From Asticcacaulis tiandongensis (GTDB lineage: Bacteria > Pseudomonadota > Alphaproteobacteria > Caulobacterales > Caulobacteraceae): a stretch of 64,000 bases of DNA. The notes under the pieces were generated by a model, which did no database searches, was not told where the DNA came from, and saw nothing but the letters and a program-made list of their open reading frames with translations. Below, in pieces: positions 9,394-17,150 of this stretch (positions within the stretch are counted from its first letter, which is position 1; each line of letters begins with the position of its first letter). The position numbers and the translations under genes are program-made. The stretch spans positions 150,550-214,549 of the forward strand of contig NZ_SSBC01000020.1 in NCBI RefSeq assembly GCF_006475605.1, written 5' to 3'.

Positions 9394-10257
9394 TCAAACC
9401 TTGAATTGATTGCCAAAAAACGTGGTTTGCCGTTTGGCGTAATTGCGGGTTTTTTGTTGCGCCAGCGCTATGGCGGCCTCAAGTGACATCTCGTCGCGCA
9501 GGTAAGCCCACAATTCGTTTAAGCCCAGCACGCGCAGGATCGGCCAGTCCGGTTTGAGGCCATTGGCGACCAGTGATTCGACTTCAGCCAGCGCCCCGTT
9601 CTGTATCATCAGCTTAAAGCGCTGATCACAACGTGCATAGAGTATGTCACGCTCAGGCTTCAGTATGGTGAGTTCATACTGGCCCTCAAGCAAAAGCGGC
9701 GTGTTGGATTGCTGCCAGACGCTTAAGGGTTTGCCGGTTTGCCAGAAGACCTCAAGAGCGCGCGTCAGGCGCTGGCGGTCATTGGGGGCGATGCGGGCCG
9801 CAGCGTCAGGATCATGCTGATGCAACAGGGCGCGGAAGGCATCTTCGCCCATCTCCTCATAGGCCTGACGGGCTTTTTGCCGCACGTCTTCGTCAATATC
9901 AGGGATTTCAGACAGGCCGCGTATCAGGCTGAGAAAATAAAGCCCCGTCCCACCAACCAGACACAGTGGTACGCCACCTGAAAGGGCGGCGTCAATATAG
10001 GGCCTGATGGCCCTGACCCAGTCACCGGTTGACCAAAGCTGATCGGCTGCGAGTATGCCGTACAGGTGGTGAGGCGCTACGGCCTCATCTGCGGCTGAAG
10101 GTCGCGCCGTCAGGAGGGGCGCATCACGATACAGCTGCATCGAATCCGCATTGACGATGACGCCACCGGTTTGTGCGGCCCAGTCGAGCGCATGGGCGGA
10201 CTTTCCCGAAGCGGTCGGGCCAGCCAATAAAAATACGGGGGGGGAGGAAGCGGACAT
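9394..10257 (-). CDS. miaA: tRNA dimethylallyltransferase
   Basis: Transfers a dimethylallyl group from DMAPP to A37 of tRNAs that read UNN codons. P-loop GPTASGKS at residues 13-20, NADSMQLYRDAPLLTARPS motif after it, DDQ-type segment replaced by NDRQRLTRALEVFWQTG, and C-terminal KTRNYAKRQTTFF, which contacts the tRNA. 287 residues, slightly short but complete. Divergent from mrp with about 100 bases between. Confidence 0.93.
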   Translation of the reverse strand: MSASSPPVFLLAGPTASGKSAHALDWAAQTGGVIVNADSMQLYRDAPLLTARPSAADEAVAPHHLYGILAADQLWSTGDWVRAIRPYIDAALSGGVPLCLVGGTGLYFLSLIRGLSEIPDIDEDVRQKARQAYEEMGEDAFRALLHQHDPDAAARIAPNDRQRLTRALEVFWQTGKPLSVWQQSNTPLLLEGQYELTILKPERDILYARCDQRFKLMIQNGALAEVESLVANGLKPDWPILRVLGLNELWAYLRDEMSLEAAIALAQQKTRNYAKRQTTFFGNQFKV

Positions 10258-10364
10258 CTGCGAAAAAGGGTTGTCTTGTGTCTAATTAAGCCTATTTGAG
10301 CCTATAGGCGAAAACGCCCGCACTTACATCTAAAATTGGCACCTAAAACTAAAGGATACGGATC

Positions 10365-11492
10365 ATGGCACAGGTAGACAAGGAAGCCGTCATTACGGCG
10401 CTCAATGGCCTGAAGGATCCGGTGTCAGGTGAGGGGCTCTATGCGGCGGGGCTTGTGCGTGGGCTGGTGTTGTCGCCCGGTCGGGTCGGGTTTATGATTG
10501 AAGTGCCGTCTGACAGGGTCACGCTTTATGGGCCGGTACGCCTTGAGGCCGAGCGTCTGTTGTCCTCGCTTGAGGGGATACAGAAGGCGCAGGTCGTCCT
10601 GACCGCCGAGGTCGAAAACCCGTCCGAGCCCGCGCCGCCGCGCCGTCCGGCAACCGCGCGTCTGGCCCCTCAGGCCGTGGATCAGCACGCCAAGGGGGCA
10701 GGCGGTAAGGGCAAGCCTGCGCCGGTGCCGACCGAGCGTCCCGCCCATGTGAAATATGTCGTGGCCGTCGGTTCAGGCAAGGGCGGCGTTGGCAAATCGA
10801 CTGTATCCCTTAATCTGGCGCTGGGTCTGAAGGCGTTGGGGCTTAAGGTCGGGCTTCTGGATGCCGATATCTATGGCCCATCGGCCCCCGTTATGCTTGG
10901 GATTACCCAGCCGCCGACTTTCAATGAACATAAGCACATGGTGCCGCCGGTTGCCTTTGGCCTTAAGGTCAATTCGGTTGGTTTTCTGGTCGATGCCGAT
11001 CAGGCGATGATCTGGCGCGGGCCTATGGCCTCTCAGGCATTGACGCAGCTTCTGACGCAGACCGAATGGGGGACGGCGGAGGCACCGCTCGATGTACTGG
11101 TGGTTGATCTGCCGCCGGGAACGGGGGATGTGCAACTTACCCTGACGCAAAAAACCCTGATTGACGGGGCGGTGGTGGTGTCCACGCCTCAGGAAATGGC
11201 GGTGATTGATGCCCGACGTGCTGTGACCCTGTTTGGCAAGACCTCTATTCCGGTGCTGGGCGTGGTGGAAAACATGGCCTATCTTGAGGGGCCATCGGGT
11301 GAAAAGATCGAAGTCTTTGGCCGTGGTGGTGCGAAGGCGCTGGCTGACGGATTGGGGATTACATTCCTGGGCGAAGTGCCGCTTGATCCGGCCTTGCGTA
11401 AGGCGACTGACGACGCACAACCGATTCAAAGCGGCGATGTGGCTGAGCGTTTTAAAGCCATTGCCGAAAAAGTGTGGGCAAAGCTCGGCTAA
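10365..11492 (+). CDS. mrp: Mrp/ApbC-type iron-sulfur cluster carrier ATPase without CxxC
   Basis: 375 residues. N-terminal MIP18/DUF59-like domain (residues 1-90), a Pro/Ala-rich linker, then a deviant Walker A GSGKGGVGKST (about 136-146) typical of the Mrp/Nbp35 family, DADIYGPS, and DLPPGTGD. Mrp proteins carry and insert Fe-S clusters. The CxxC that bridges the cluster in E. coli ApbC is replaced here by YLEGPSGEKIEVFG, so a cluster would need other ligands; several alphaproteobacterial Mrp proteins share this, from memory. Starts after AAAGGATACG-type ribosome site. Confidence 0.88.
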   Translation: MAQVDKEAVITALNGLKDPVSGEGLYAAGLVRGLVLSPGRVGFMIEVPSDRVTLYGPVRLEAERLLSSLEGIQKAQVVLTAEVENPSEPAPPRRPATARLAPQAVDQHAKGAGGKGKPAPVPTERPAHVKYVVAVGSGKGGVGKSTVSLNLALGLKALGLKVGLLDADIYGPSAPVMLGITQPPTFNEHKHMVPPVAFGLKVNSVGFLVDADQAMIWRGPMASQALTQLLTQTEWGTAEAPLDVLVVDLPPGTGDVQLTLTQKTLIDGAVVVSTPQEMAVIDARRAVTLFGKTSIPVLGVVENMAYLEGPSGEKIEVFGRGGAKALADGLGITFLGEVPLDPALRKATDDAQPIQSGDVAERFKAIAEKVWAKLG

Positions 11493-11557
11493 TGTGCTTG
11501 CGGGCGGCACAATCGTAACTATCTCTGAGACAGTTTTGTTTCGGTAAGGTAGTTATT

Positions 11558-12646
11558 ATGTCTCTGGATACGCTTTTTTCGCCATTTGGCCTCAAGTCAT
11601 TACAATTGAAAAATCGCATCGTTATGGCTCCCATGACGCGGCAGTTTTCGCCGCACGGAGTGCCAACTCAGGACGTCGCCGCCTATTATCAGCGCCGTGC
11701 CGAAGGTGGCGTCGGGCTGATCCTGACCGAAGGTACGGTGGTTGAGCGGCCGTCATCCAAAAACGAACGCGATATTCCGAATTTTTACGGCGATGCTATT
11801 CCGGCATGGAAAAAGGTCGTTGAGTCGGTTCACGCCAAGGGCGGACTGATTGCGCCTCAAATCTGGCATACGGGCGCGGCATCAAGTCAGGGTGGCTATG
11901 ATGCAGGCCCCAAGGAGTCGCCTTCCGGTCTTGATCTGGAGCTTAAGTCTCAGTGGTCGCCAATGACCGAGGCCGATATTGCTGACACGATTGCGGCTTT
12001 TGCTCGTGCGGCGGGTGACGCCAAAGTTGCCGGTTTTGATGCCATTGAACTGCATGGTGCGCACGGCTATCTGATTGACGAATTTTTCTGGGACAAGACC
12101 AACCGCCGCGAAGATCAGTGGGGTGGGGCAAGCATCGGTGAGCGCACACGCTTTGCCGTTGAGATCATCAAGGCCGCTCGCGCTGTCGTCGGCCCTGATT
12201 TCCCGATTATTATCCGTTTATCGCAGTTTAAACCCGGTGCCTATGACGCCAAGGTGGCGCAGACGCCCGACGAACTTGAGGCGTGGGTGCGCCCGCTGCT
12301 TGAGGCAGGCGCCGATATTATCCATGCCTCGCAACGGCGGTTCTGGGAACCTGAGTTTGACGGCTCGGATCTCAATTTTGCCGGCTGGGTCAAGAAGCTT
12401 ACCGGTGCACCGGTCATTACGGTGGGGTCTGTGGGCCTGAGTGGGGATTTCATCAATGGCTTTGCCGGTGAAAAATCGGAACCGAGCGATCTGAATGAGT
12501 TGTTGCGTCGTCTGGATCGCGGTGATTTCGATCTGGTGGCGGTCGGACGGGCTTTGATCAGTGATCCGCAGTGGGTGGAAAAAGTGCGCCGCGGCGCTGA
12601 TGATTTCAAATCCTTTGAGCGGACATTGTTGGGCAGCCTTTACTAG
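11558..12646 (+). CDS. NADH:flavin oxidoreductase, Old Yellow Enzyme family
   Basis: 362-residue TIM-barrel flavoprotein that reduces activated C=C bonds with NAD(P)H. Seen: LKNRIVMAPMTR at the N-terminus, QIWHTGAAS, ELHGAHGYLIDEFFWDKTNRR with the His residues that hold the substrate, RTRFAVEII, and FDLVAVGRALISDPQWVEKVR for FMN phosphate binding. Physiological substrate unknown; NemA-like or enoate reductases are nearest by motif. Single gene between mrp and the OmpW gene. Confidence 0.88.
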   Translation: MSLDTLFSPFGLKSLQLKNRIVMAPMTRQFSPHGVPTQDVAAYYQRRAEGGVGLILTEGTVVERPSSKNERDIPNFYGDAIPAWKKVVESVHAKGGLIAPQIWHTGAASSQGGYDAGPKESPSGLDLELKSQWSPMTEADIADTIAAFARAAGDAKVAGFDAIELHGAHGYLIDEFFWDKTNRREDQWGGASIGERTRFAVEIIKAARAVVGPDFPIIIRLSQFKPGAYDAKVAQTPDELEAWVRPLLEAGADIIHASQRRFWEPEFDGSDLNFAGWVKKLTGAPVITVGSVGLSGDFINGFAGEKSEPSDLNELLRRLDRGDFDLVAVGRALISDPQWVEKVRRGADDFKSFERTLLGSLY

Positions 12647-12775
12647 CTGTCGCAGATTGCCGCGCGCCAGATTGTCAGTGTGTCAGTCTGCCGCGCGGCA
12701 TAATGCGCAGGTGCTATGCCACCCGCTGAGGCGTAATACGGCTTCATACCCATGCTAAGTTTAGGGAATTATGGT

Positions 12776-13423
12776 ATGAAAGTTTTCTCCGTTGCCGCCG
12801 TCAGCCTTCTGGCCCTGTCCGCATCTGTTTCCGCTCAGGCGCAGGATTTTAAGCCTAAGGAAAAGGGCACCTTTATCGTCAATGCGCGCGTGACGAATGT
12901 CGGACCTGAGGAGTCGGGTGATATCAAAACGGCCGCAGGCGTTGATTCAGGTCTTGATGTAAAGGTCAACGACGACACCATCCCAAGCCTTGGCTTTACC
13001 TACTTCTTTACGGACAATATTGCCGTTGAGGCCATCCTAGGCACCTCAAAGCATGAGGTTCGCGCGGTCGGCGGTACAACCGATACCAAGGTGCATTCGA
13101 CCTGGGTGCTGCCGCCCGTCGTGGCCGCACAATATCATTTCAATCCGAAAGCCCGCGTCAGCCCCTATGTCGGCGCCGGTCTGAATGCGATGGTCTTTTA
13201 TAATGATAAGAACTTAAACGGTTTCGACGTCGAGCTGGATAACGGTATCGGCTACGCGCTTCAGGCCGGTGTCGATATCGCCGTCAAGGGTAACTGGCAG
13301 GTCAATATTGATGCCAAGAAGGTCTTTTTTGAAACCGATGCCAAGATCAACGGCGGCGACCTGAAATCCAAGGTAACGCTTGATCCGTGGGTTGTCTCGG
13401 TTGGCGCAGGCTATCGTTTCTGA
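12776..13423 (+). CDS. OmpW-family outer-membrane beta-barrel protein
   Basis: About 215 residues. Signal peptide MKVFSVAAVSLLALSASVSAQA, then an eight-stranded barrel pattern ending in GAGYRF with terminal Phe. OmpW features: ENDNIAVEAILGTSKHEV-type strand (FFTDNIAVEAILGT), VLPPVVAAQYHF and PYVGAGLNAMVFY. Likely a small hydrophobic-compound channel. An upstream ATG at 12752 would add eight residues before the signal peptide; TAGGGA at 12762-12767 supports 12776. Confidence 0.87.
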   Translation: MKVFSVAAVSLLALSASVSAQAQDFKPKEKGTFIVNARVTNVGPEESGDIKTAAGVDSGLDVKVNDDTIPSLGFTYFFTDNIAVEAILGTSKHEVRAVGGTTDTKVHSTWVLPPVVAAQYHFNPKARVSPYVGAGLNAMVFYNDKNLNGFDVELDNGIGYALQAGVDIAVKGNWQVNIDAKKVFFETDAKINGGDLKSKVTLDPWVVSVGAGYRF

Positions 13424-13465
13424 GTATACGCCTAACCACCTTTTTAATCCTCAGGTGGGAGACTG

Positions 13466-13546
13466 CCCTGAGACCTTTGCCGCTAAACCCTCAAAACCGG
13501 TAGCCGTTTTGAGGAGGCGACTTTCAAAGGTCTCAGGGCTTTTTTT
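13466..13546. terminator. Strong bidirectional terminator with nested hairpin
   Basis: CCCTGAGACCTTTG (13466-13479) pairs perfectly with CAAAGGTCTCAGGG (13525-13538), and CCTCAAAAC (13489-13497) with GTTTTGAGG (13506-13514) forms an inner hairpin. A T-run follows on the plus strand. It lies between the convergent OmpW gene and the secreted-protein gene at 13549. Confidence 0.8.
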
Positions 13547-13548
13547 AT

Positions 13549-14109
13549 CTATTGTTTCGGTCCCATGTTCAGCACAAAGGACGGCCCGATATCGACGGTC
13601 TGCTTCGAATGCGCCAGTTGCACGGCAAAGGCGGTGGTATCCTTGGGGTAGTCTTTGGTGGCGATGATTTCCACCGTGTACATTTCCCATTCGCCCTTGA
13701 TCACATGGTCCTTCTGGATCAGGCCGGTATAGGGCGCGCCGCTTTCCTGAAGGCGTAAGGTGACCTTGGGGGCCGAGCCATCGGTTTCAACCGACTTCAG
13801 CCAGACCACGGCAACAATCTGATCACCCTGTTTGATGCGGCCCTTAATGGCGGTCTGAGCGGTGGCGTCCCACGGCTGGGCGCTGGCTTCGGTAACGACG
13901 ACACGGCGGGCCTCTCCGCCCTGTACGGTCTCGTCCTTGATAGCTGAGTTGGTTTGTTTTGAACCATAGATACCATAGGCGGATACCGCCGGATTGTTAA
14001 TCGCCTTTTTGAGGATATCTTCCTGAGCCATGGCCGCAGGGGCCATAACCACAGGCACCACAAGACTGGCGCTCAGAAAAGCCGTTACGGCTAAACGCAG
14101 TGTTTTCAT
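13549..14109 (-). CDS. Secreted beta-sandwich-like protein of the xylan cluster, function unknown
   Basis: 186 residues with a signal peptide ending APAAMAQ. The rest is rich in beta-strand patterns such as RRVVVTEAS, QIVAVVWLKSVE, KVTLRLQESG and EWEMYTVEIIATKDY, the look of a carbohydrate-binding or jelly-roll module (CBM4/9/22-like), but I cannot place it in a family. Last gene of the GH10-GH43 run; 18 bases separate it from GH43, so it is probably co-transcribed. Could bind xylan or shield an enzyme. Confidence 0.7.
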   Translation of the reverse strand: MKTLRLAVTAFLSASLVVPVVMAPAAMAQEDILKKAINNPAVSAYGIYGSKQTNSAIKDETVQGGEARRVVVTEASAQPWDATAQTAIKGRIKQGDQIVAVVWLKSVETDGSAPKVTLRLQESGAPYTGLIQKDHVIKGEWEMYTVEIIATKDYPKDTTAFAVQLAHSKQTVDIGPSFVLNMGPKQ

Positions 14110-14127
14110 ATTTATTCTCCCCTGTTT

Positions 14128-15825
14128 TTATTTGGTTTTATGTGTGTAAGGCCCGATTACCGTACCGACAAACCCTCCGGCCTTACGGGTACTCAAAAAG
14201 GTGGCGTCGGTAGCCTCAACAAGCGGGCTCAGTTCTCCGCCTGTGCCGTATAGCGCCTCAAGCTGTGCACCATTGAACCTCAGTTCAAGATTAAGGGTAT
14301 CGCCGTTAAAGGGGGCGCTGGCGATTAGTGTACCCTGTGCCGGATCAGAGGTGCTTTCGCGTTTATAAAGCGCAACCGCTGTCTGGCCCTCAAGCTGTGT
14401 CAGGCCGAAAAATAGATAGGCGTCATCGCTCTGTACCGCCAGCAGACCGGCGCGGTCGGCCGCGCTTTCAGGTCTGTAGGAGAGGGTGGTTGTCACGGTA
14501 GCGACATGATGCTGCTGACGGCGGCCAATAAAGGCGGGCGCACCTTTGGTGTTGCCCATGTGGTCGTCGGTGGCTTTGAGGACTAAGTTGCCATTGTTAA
14601 TGTCATAAAAGGGTGCCGTCGGTGTGCGGATGCCTATCCATGCGGGCGACAGGGTGGCGTCGTCAAATTCTTCGACATAGGCGAAGTCACCTGTGGTCGG
14701 CGTCTTTGACTGGCCTTGTGCGGGCAGGTCGGGCTTATCAACCACAAAGGCAATCCGTTTACCGTCTTCAAGGATACGCGGCCAACCATCTTCCCATGTC
14801 ACCGGCAACAGGAAGGTTTCACGCCCGATATTATACAGATCAGGCCCGTAAGGCCGTGTGGCAAGGAAGCTTGCCCACCAGTCGCCGGTCTGGGTTTGCA
14901 CGAACTTGGCATGACCCGCTGAGGTGACCGGATGGTCGCGGTTGGGATCAAGGGTGCGCTGGCTGAGGATCGGATTGCCTTTATGCGGCACAAACGGGCC
15001 ACGAACAGAATCTGAGCGGAAGACAACCTGTGAATGCTGATCACCTGTGCCGCCCTCTGCGGCAATCAGGTAATAGAAGCCGTCTTTTTTAATCAGGTGC
15101 GGGCCTTCGATCCAGCTGGGTTTGGTCGATATGTCCACGCCGCCATTGACGATCAGGGTGCGCTCACCGGTCAGTTTTAAGGTTTTCGGATCAAAAGCCT
15201 GAATCCAGATGGCGCGATGGCCGTCATAAAGCGGTTCACCGATCGGCGGGCCGTTATTGAGCATATAGGCCTGACCGTCTGTATCGAGGAAGATGGACGG
15301 GTCTATGCCGTCAAAGTCAAACCATACCGGATCAGACCACGGTCCGGCGGGGTCTTTGGCGGTGATAATAAAGTTGCCACCGCAATCGACGCAGGTATTG
15401 ACGATAAAGAAGGTGCCCTCATGATGGAAAATATCCGGCGCGAAGACGCCGCGTGACACGCCGAGGTTGCTGAAATTCAGTTGTGACGGTCGGTCAATGG
15501 CATTGCCGATCTGTGTCCAGTTCACAAGGTCTGTGGAATGGAACACCGGAATGCCCGGAAAATGGGCAAAGGTCGAATTGATCAGGTAATAGTCATTGCC
15601 GACGCGGGTGATGCTGGGGTCGGGATAATAGCCTGACAGGATGGGGTTAATGTACTGGTTGGCGGTCGGCTTGACTTGTGCGCTTTCCTGAGACTTGCCG
15701 ACATAACCGAAGCGCTCAAAGCGGGCTTCGGCAGCGACGGCCTTATCGACGCCACCATAAAAACCTGCGCAACCGCCGAGAGAAAATGCCAGAAGCAGGG
15801 CACCGGATTTGAGCATAAGGCGCAT
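14128..15825 (-). CDS. GH43 beta-xylosidase / alpha-L-arabinofuranosidase, lipoprotein
   Basis: 565 residues. Lipobox LGGC with Cys19, so anchored in a membrane, probably the outer membrane facing the periplasm or surface. Five-bladed propeller GH43 domain: general base Asp69 in YYPDPSI, pKa-tuning Asp in FDGIDPSIF (about 177) and catalytic acid Glu in WIEGPHLIK (about 240). The C-terminal 190 residues look like the GH43 C2 beta-sandwich (FIGRRQQHHVATVTTTL, ALYKRESTS) found in beta-xylosidases. Removes xylose or arabinose from xylan oligosaccharides. Stop of the GH10 gene is four bases upstream, so it is in the same operon. Confidence 0.92.
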   Translation of the reverse strand: MRLMLKSGALLLAFSLGGCAGFYGGVDKAVAAEARFERFGYVGKSQESAQVKPTANQYINPILSGYYPDPSITRVGNDYYLINSTFAHFPGIPVFHSTDLVNWTQIGNAIDRPSQLNFSNLGVSRGVFAPDIFHHEGTFFIVNTCVDCGGNFIITAKDPAGPWSDPVWFDFDGIDPSIFLDTDGQAYMLNNGPPIGEPLYDGHRAIWIQAFDPKTLKLTGERTLIVNGGVDISTKPSWIEGPHLIKKDGFYYLIAAEGGTGDQHSQVVFRSDSVRGPFVPHKGNPILSQRTLDPNRDHPVTSAGHAKFVQTQTGDWWASFLATRPYGPDLYNIGRETFLLPVTWEDGWPRILEDGKRIAFVVDKPDLPAQGQSKTPTTGDFAYVEEFDDATLSPAWIGIRTPTAPFYDINNGNLVLKATDDHMGNTKGAPAFIGRRQQHHVATVTTTLSYRPESAADRAGLLAVQSDDAYLFFGLTQLEGQTAVALYKRESTSDPAQGTLIASAPFNGDTLNLELRFNGAQLEALYGTGGELSPLVEATDATFLSTRKAGGFVGTVIGPYTHKTK

Positions 15826-15828
15826 GAT

Positions 15829-16980
15829 CTACCTCGCTGGGGCGGCTTTGAGCGCCGAGGCTATGGCTTCGCGGATCGGCTTAGGGCGGAAATCCGTGTC
15901 ATAAGGTGTCGGGCGCTGAGGTTTGCCGTCGGCCCGCGGGGCAAAGCCCTGCAACCAGCTATAGTTATCGACCAGTCCCCAGCACAGCACGGCCTTTAAT
16001 TGCGGATATGAGAGCATGAAGTCGAGATAGTCCTTGGTCACCGCCGCCTGCTGGGTATCTCGGTTTTTGATGTCGGCGGGCAGGTCCTTGTCGTTGACAT
16101 CCAGTTCGGTGATCAGAAGATTATAGCCCATGCCGACGATTTCATCGATAAAGGCCTTCCATTCCTTGTGCTGGATATTGTCGATGCGCCCGTCATTGCC
16201 CAGGTGGCTCTGGACGCCAAAGGCATCGATGGGGACGTTCTCTTTTTTGAACTTCTCCAGTAGCTTAAGTACGCCGTAGCGGTGGGTTTCGTTGCCTTTT
16301 TCCCAGCCCATATAGTCGTTATAAACCAGTTCCGTGCCCGGCGCATATTCACGTGCCGCCTCATAGGCAACACGCAGGGCATCAAAGCCCATAGCCTTGG
16401 TGAAGGGCGTGTCGCGTACCAGACCGGTCTGCGGGTCTATGGTTTCATTGACGACATCCCACGAATAGATGCGGCCTTTGTAATGCTCGCATACCGTTTC
16501 GATATAGTCGCGCAGGAAGCGTTCACATTCGGTGGCAGGGAAGGGGCCGAAATCATAGTTCAGTACCCACTGAGGCAGGAAGTCAACACGGTTCCAGAAC
16601 AGGGTGTGGCCGCGCATCTTCATACCGTTTTCGAGCGCGAAGTTCGTCAGGCGGTCAGCGGGCTCAAAATCATAGCGATCAGGCTGGGCGGCAATGACGT
16701 AAATCTTGTGCTCGTTCTCTGCCACCAACACATTGCATTCAGCTTTAAGCAGTTCCCGATAGCGGGCATTCTCAAACGTACCGGTGAGTGTGCCCGGTTT
16801 GCCTGCCCCGACAGCGGAACCGAACAGCAGGCCTTTTTCCGCCGCCAGATCTTTCAGCGGCGTGGGCGAAGCCGCAAATGCAGGCAGCGCACATGCAATG
16901 GCGCCCGTGGCCGTGATACCGGCAAGGGCCTGTAACGTCTGACGGCGTGAAAGTAGCCTTGAGGAGTTCATTCGCTTCAC
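15829..16980 (-). CDS. GH10 endo-beta-1,4-xylanase, Tat-exported
   Basis: 383 residues. Tat-type signal with SRRQTLQ followed by a hydrophobic stretch and ALPAFA. GH10 barrel: acid/base Glu179 in SWDVVNETID and nucleophile Glu292 in LLITELDVND; RGHTLFW and GVQSHLG are further family motifs. Cuts the xylan backbone. First gene of the minus-strand GH10-GH43-secreted protein operon. Its promoter carries a LacI-type operator at 17000-17013, so it is likely induced by xylose or a xylan breakdown product. Confidence 0.95.
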   Translation of the reverse strand: MKRMNSSRLLSRRQTLQALAGITATGAIACALPAFAASPTPLKDLAAEKGLLFGSAVGAGKPGTLTGTFENARYRELLKAECNVLVAENEHKIYVIAAQPDRYDFEPADRLTNFALENGMKMRGHTLFWNRVDFLPQWVLNYDFGPFPATECERFLRDYIETVCEHYKGRIYSWDVVNETIDPQTGLVRDTPFTKAMGFDALRVAYEAAREYAPGTELVYNDYMGWEKGNETHRYGVLKLLEKFKKENVPIDAFGVQSHLGNDGRIDNIQHKEWKAFIDEIVGMGYNLLITELDVNDKDLPADIKNRDTQQAAVTKDYLDFMLSYPQLKAVLCWGLVDNYSWLQGFAPRADGKPQRPTPYDTDFRPKPIREAIASALKAAPAR

Positions 16981-16999
16981 CTGTTGATTTTATATTATT

Positions 17000-17039
17000 T
17001 GTTAGCGCTAACAAAACCGCGTTTAAGGAAAGGCGTCAA
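17000..17039 (-). promoter_or_regulatory. GH10 operon promoter with LacI-type operator
   Basis: On the minus strand, TTGACG (17034-17039), 17 bases, then TTTTGT (17011-17016). The perfect palindrome TGTTAGCGCTAACA at 17000-17013 overlaps the -10 and start point. It matches the style of the Caulobacter XylR site, so repression relieved by xylose is the natural reading. The regulator gene is not in the window. Confidence 0.75.
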
Positions 17040-17094
17040 CTCTATTTGTGCCGTTTCACGTAAAATTCAGTTGAGGCGGCAGGGGGCGCAAAAA

Positions 17095-17121
17095 GACGCA
17101 CCGGAATGTTTCCGGTGCGTC
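17095..17121. terminator. Bidirectional intrinsic terminator after the TonB receptor
   Basis: GACGCACCGGA and TCCGGTGCGTC form a perfect stem. T-runs follow on both strands (AGTTTTTT on plus, TTTTTGC on minus). It ends the receptor transcript just downstream of its stop at 17151. Confidence 0.8.
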
Positions 17122-17150
17122 AGTTTTTTCTCGCTAAAGCGTGGCGTTAC

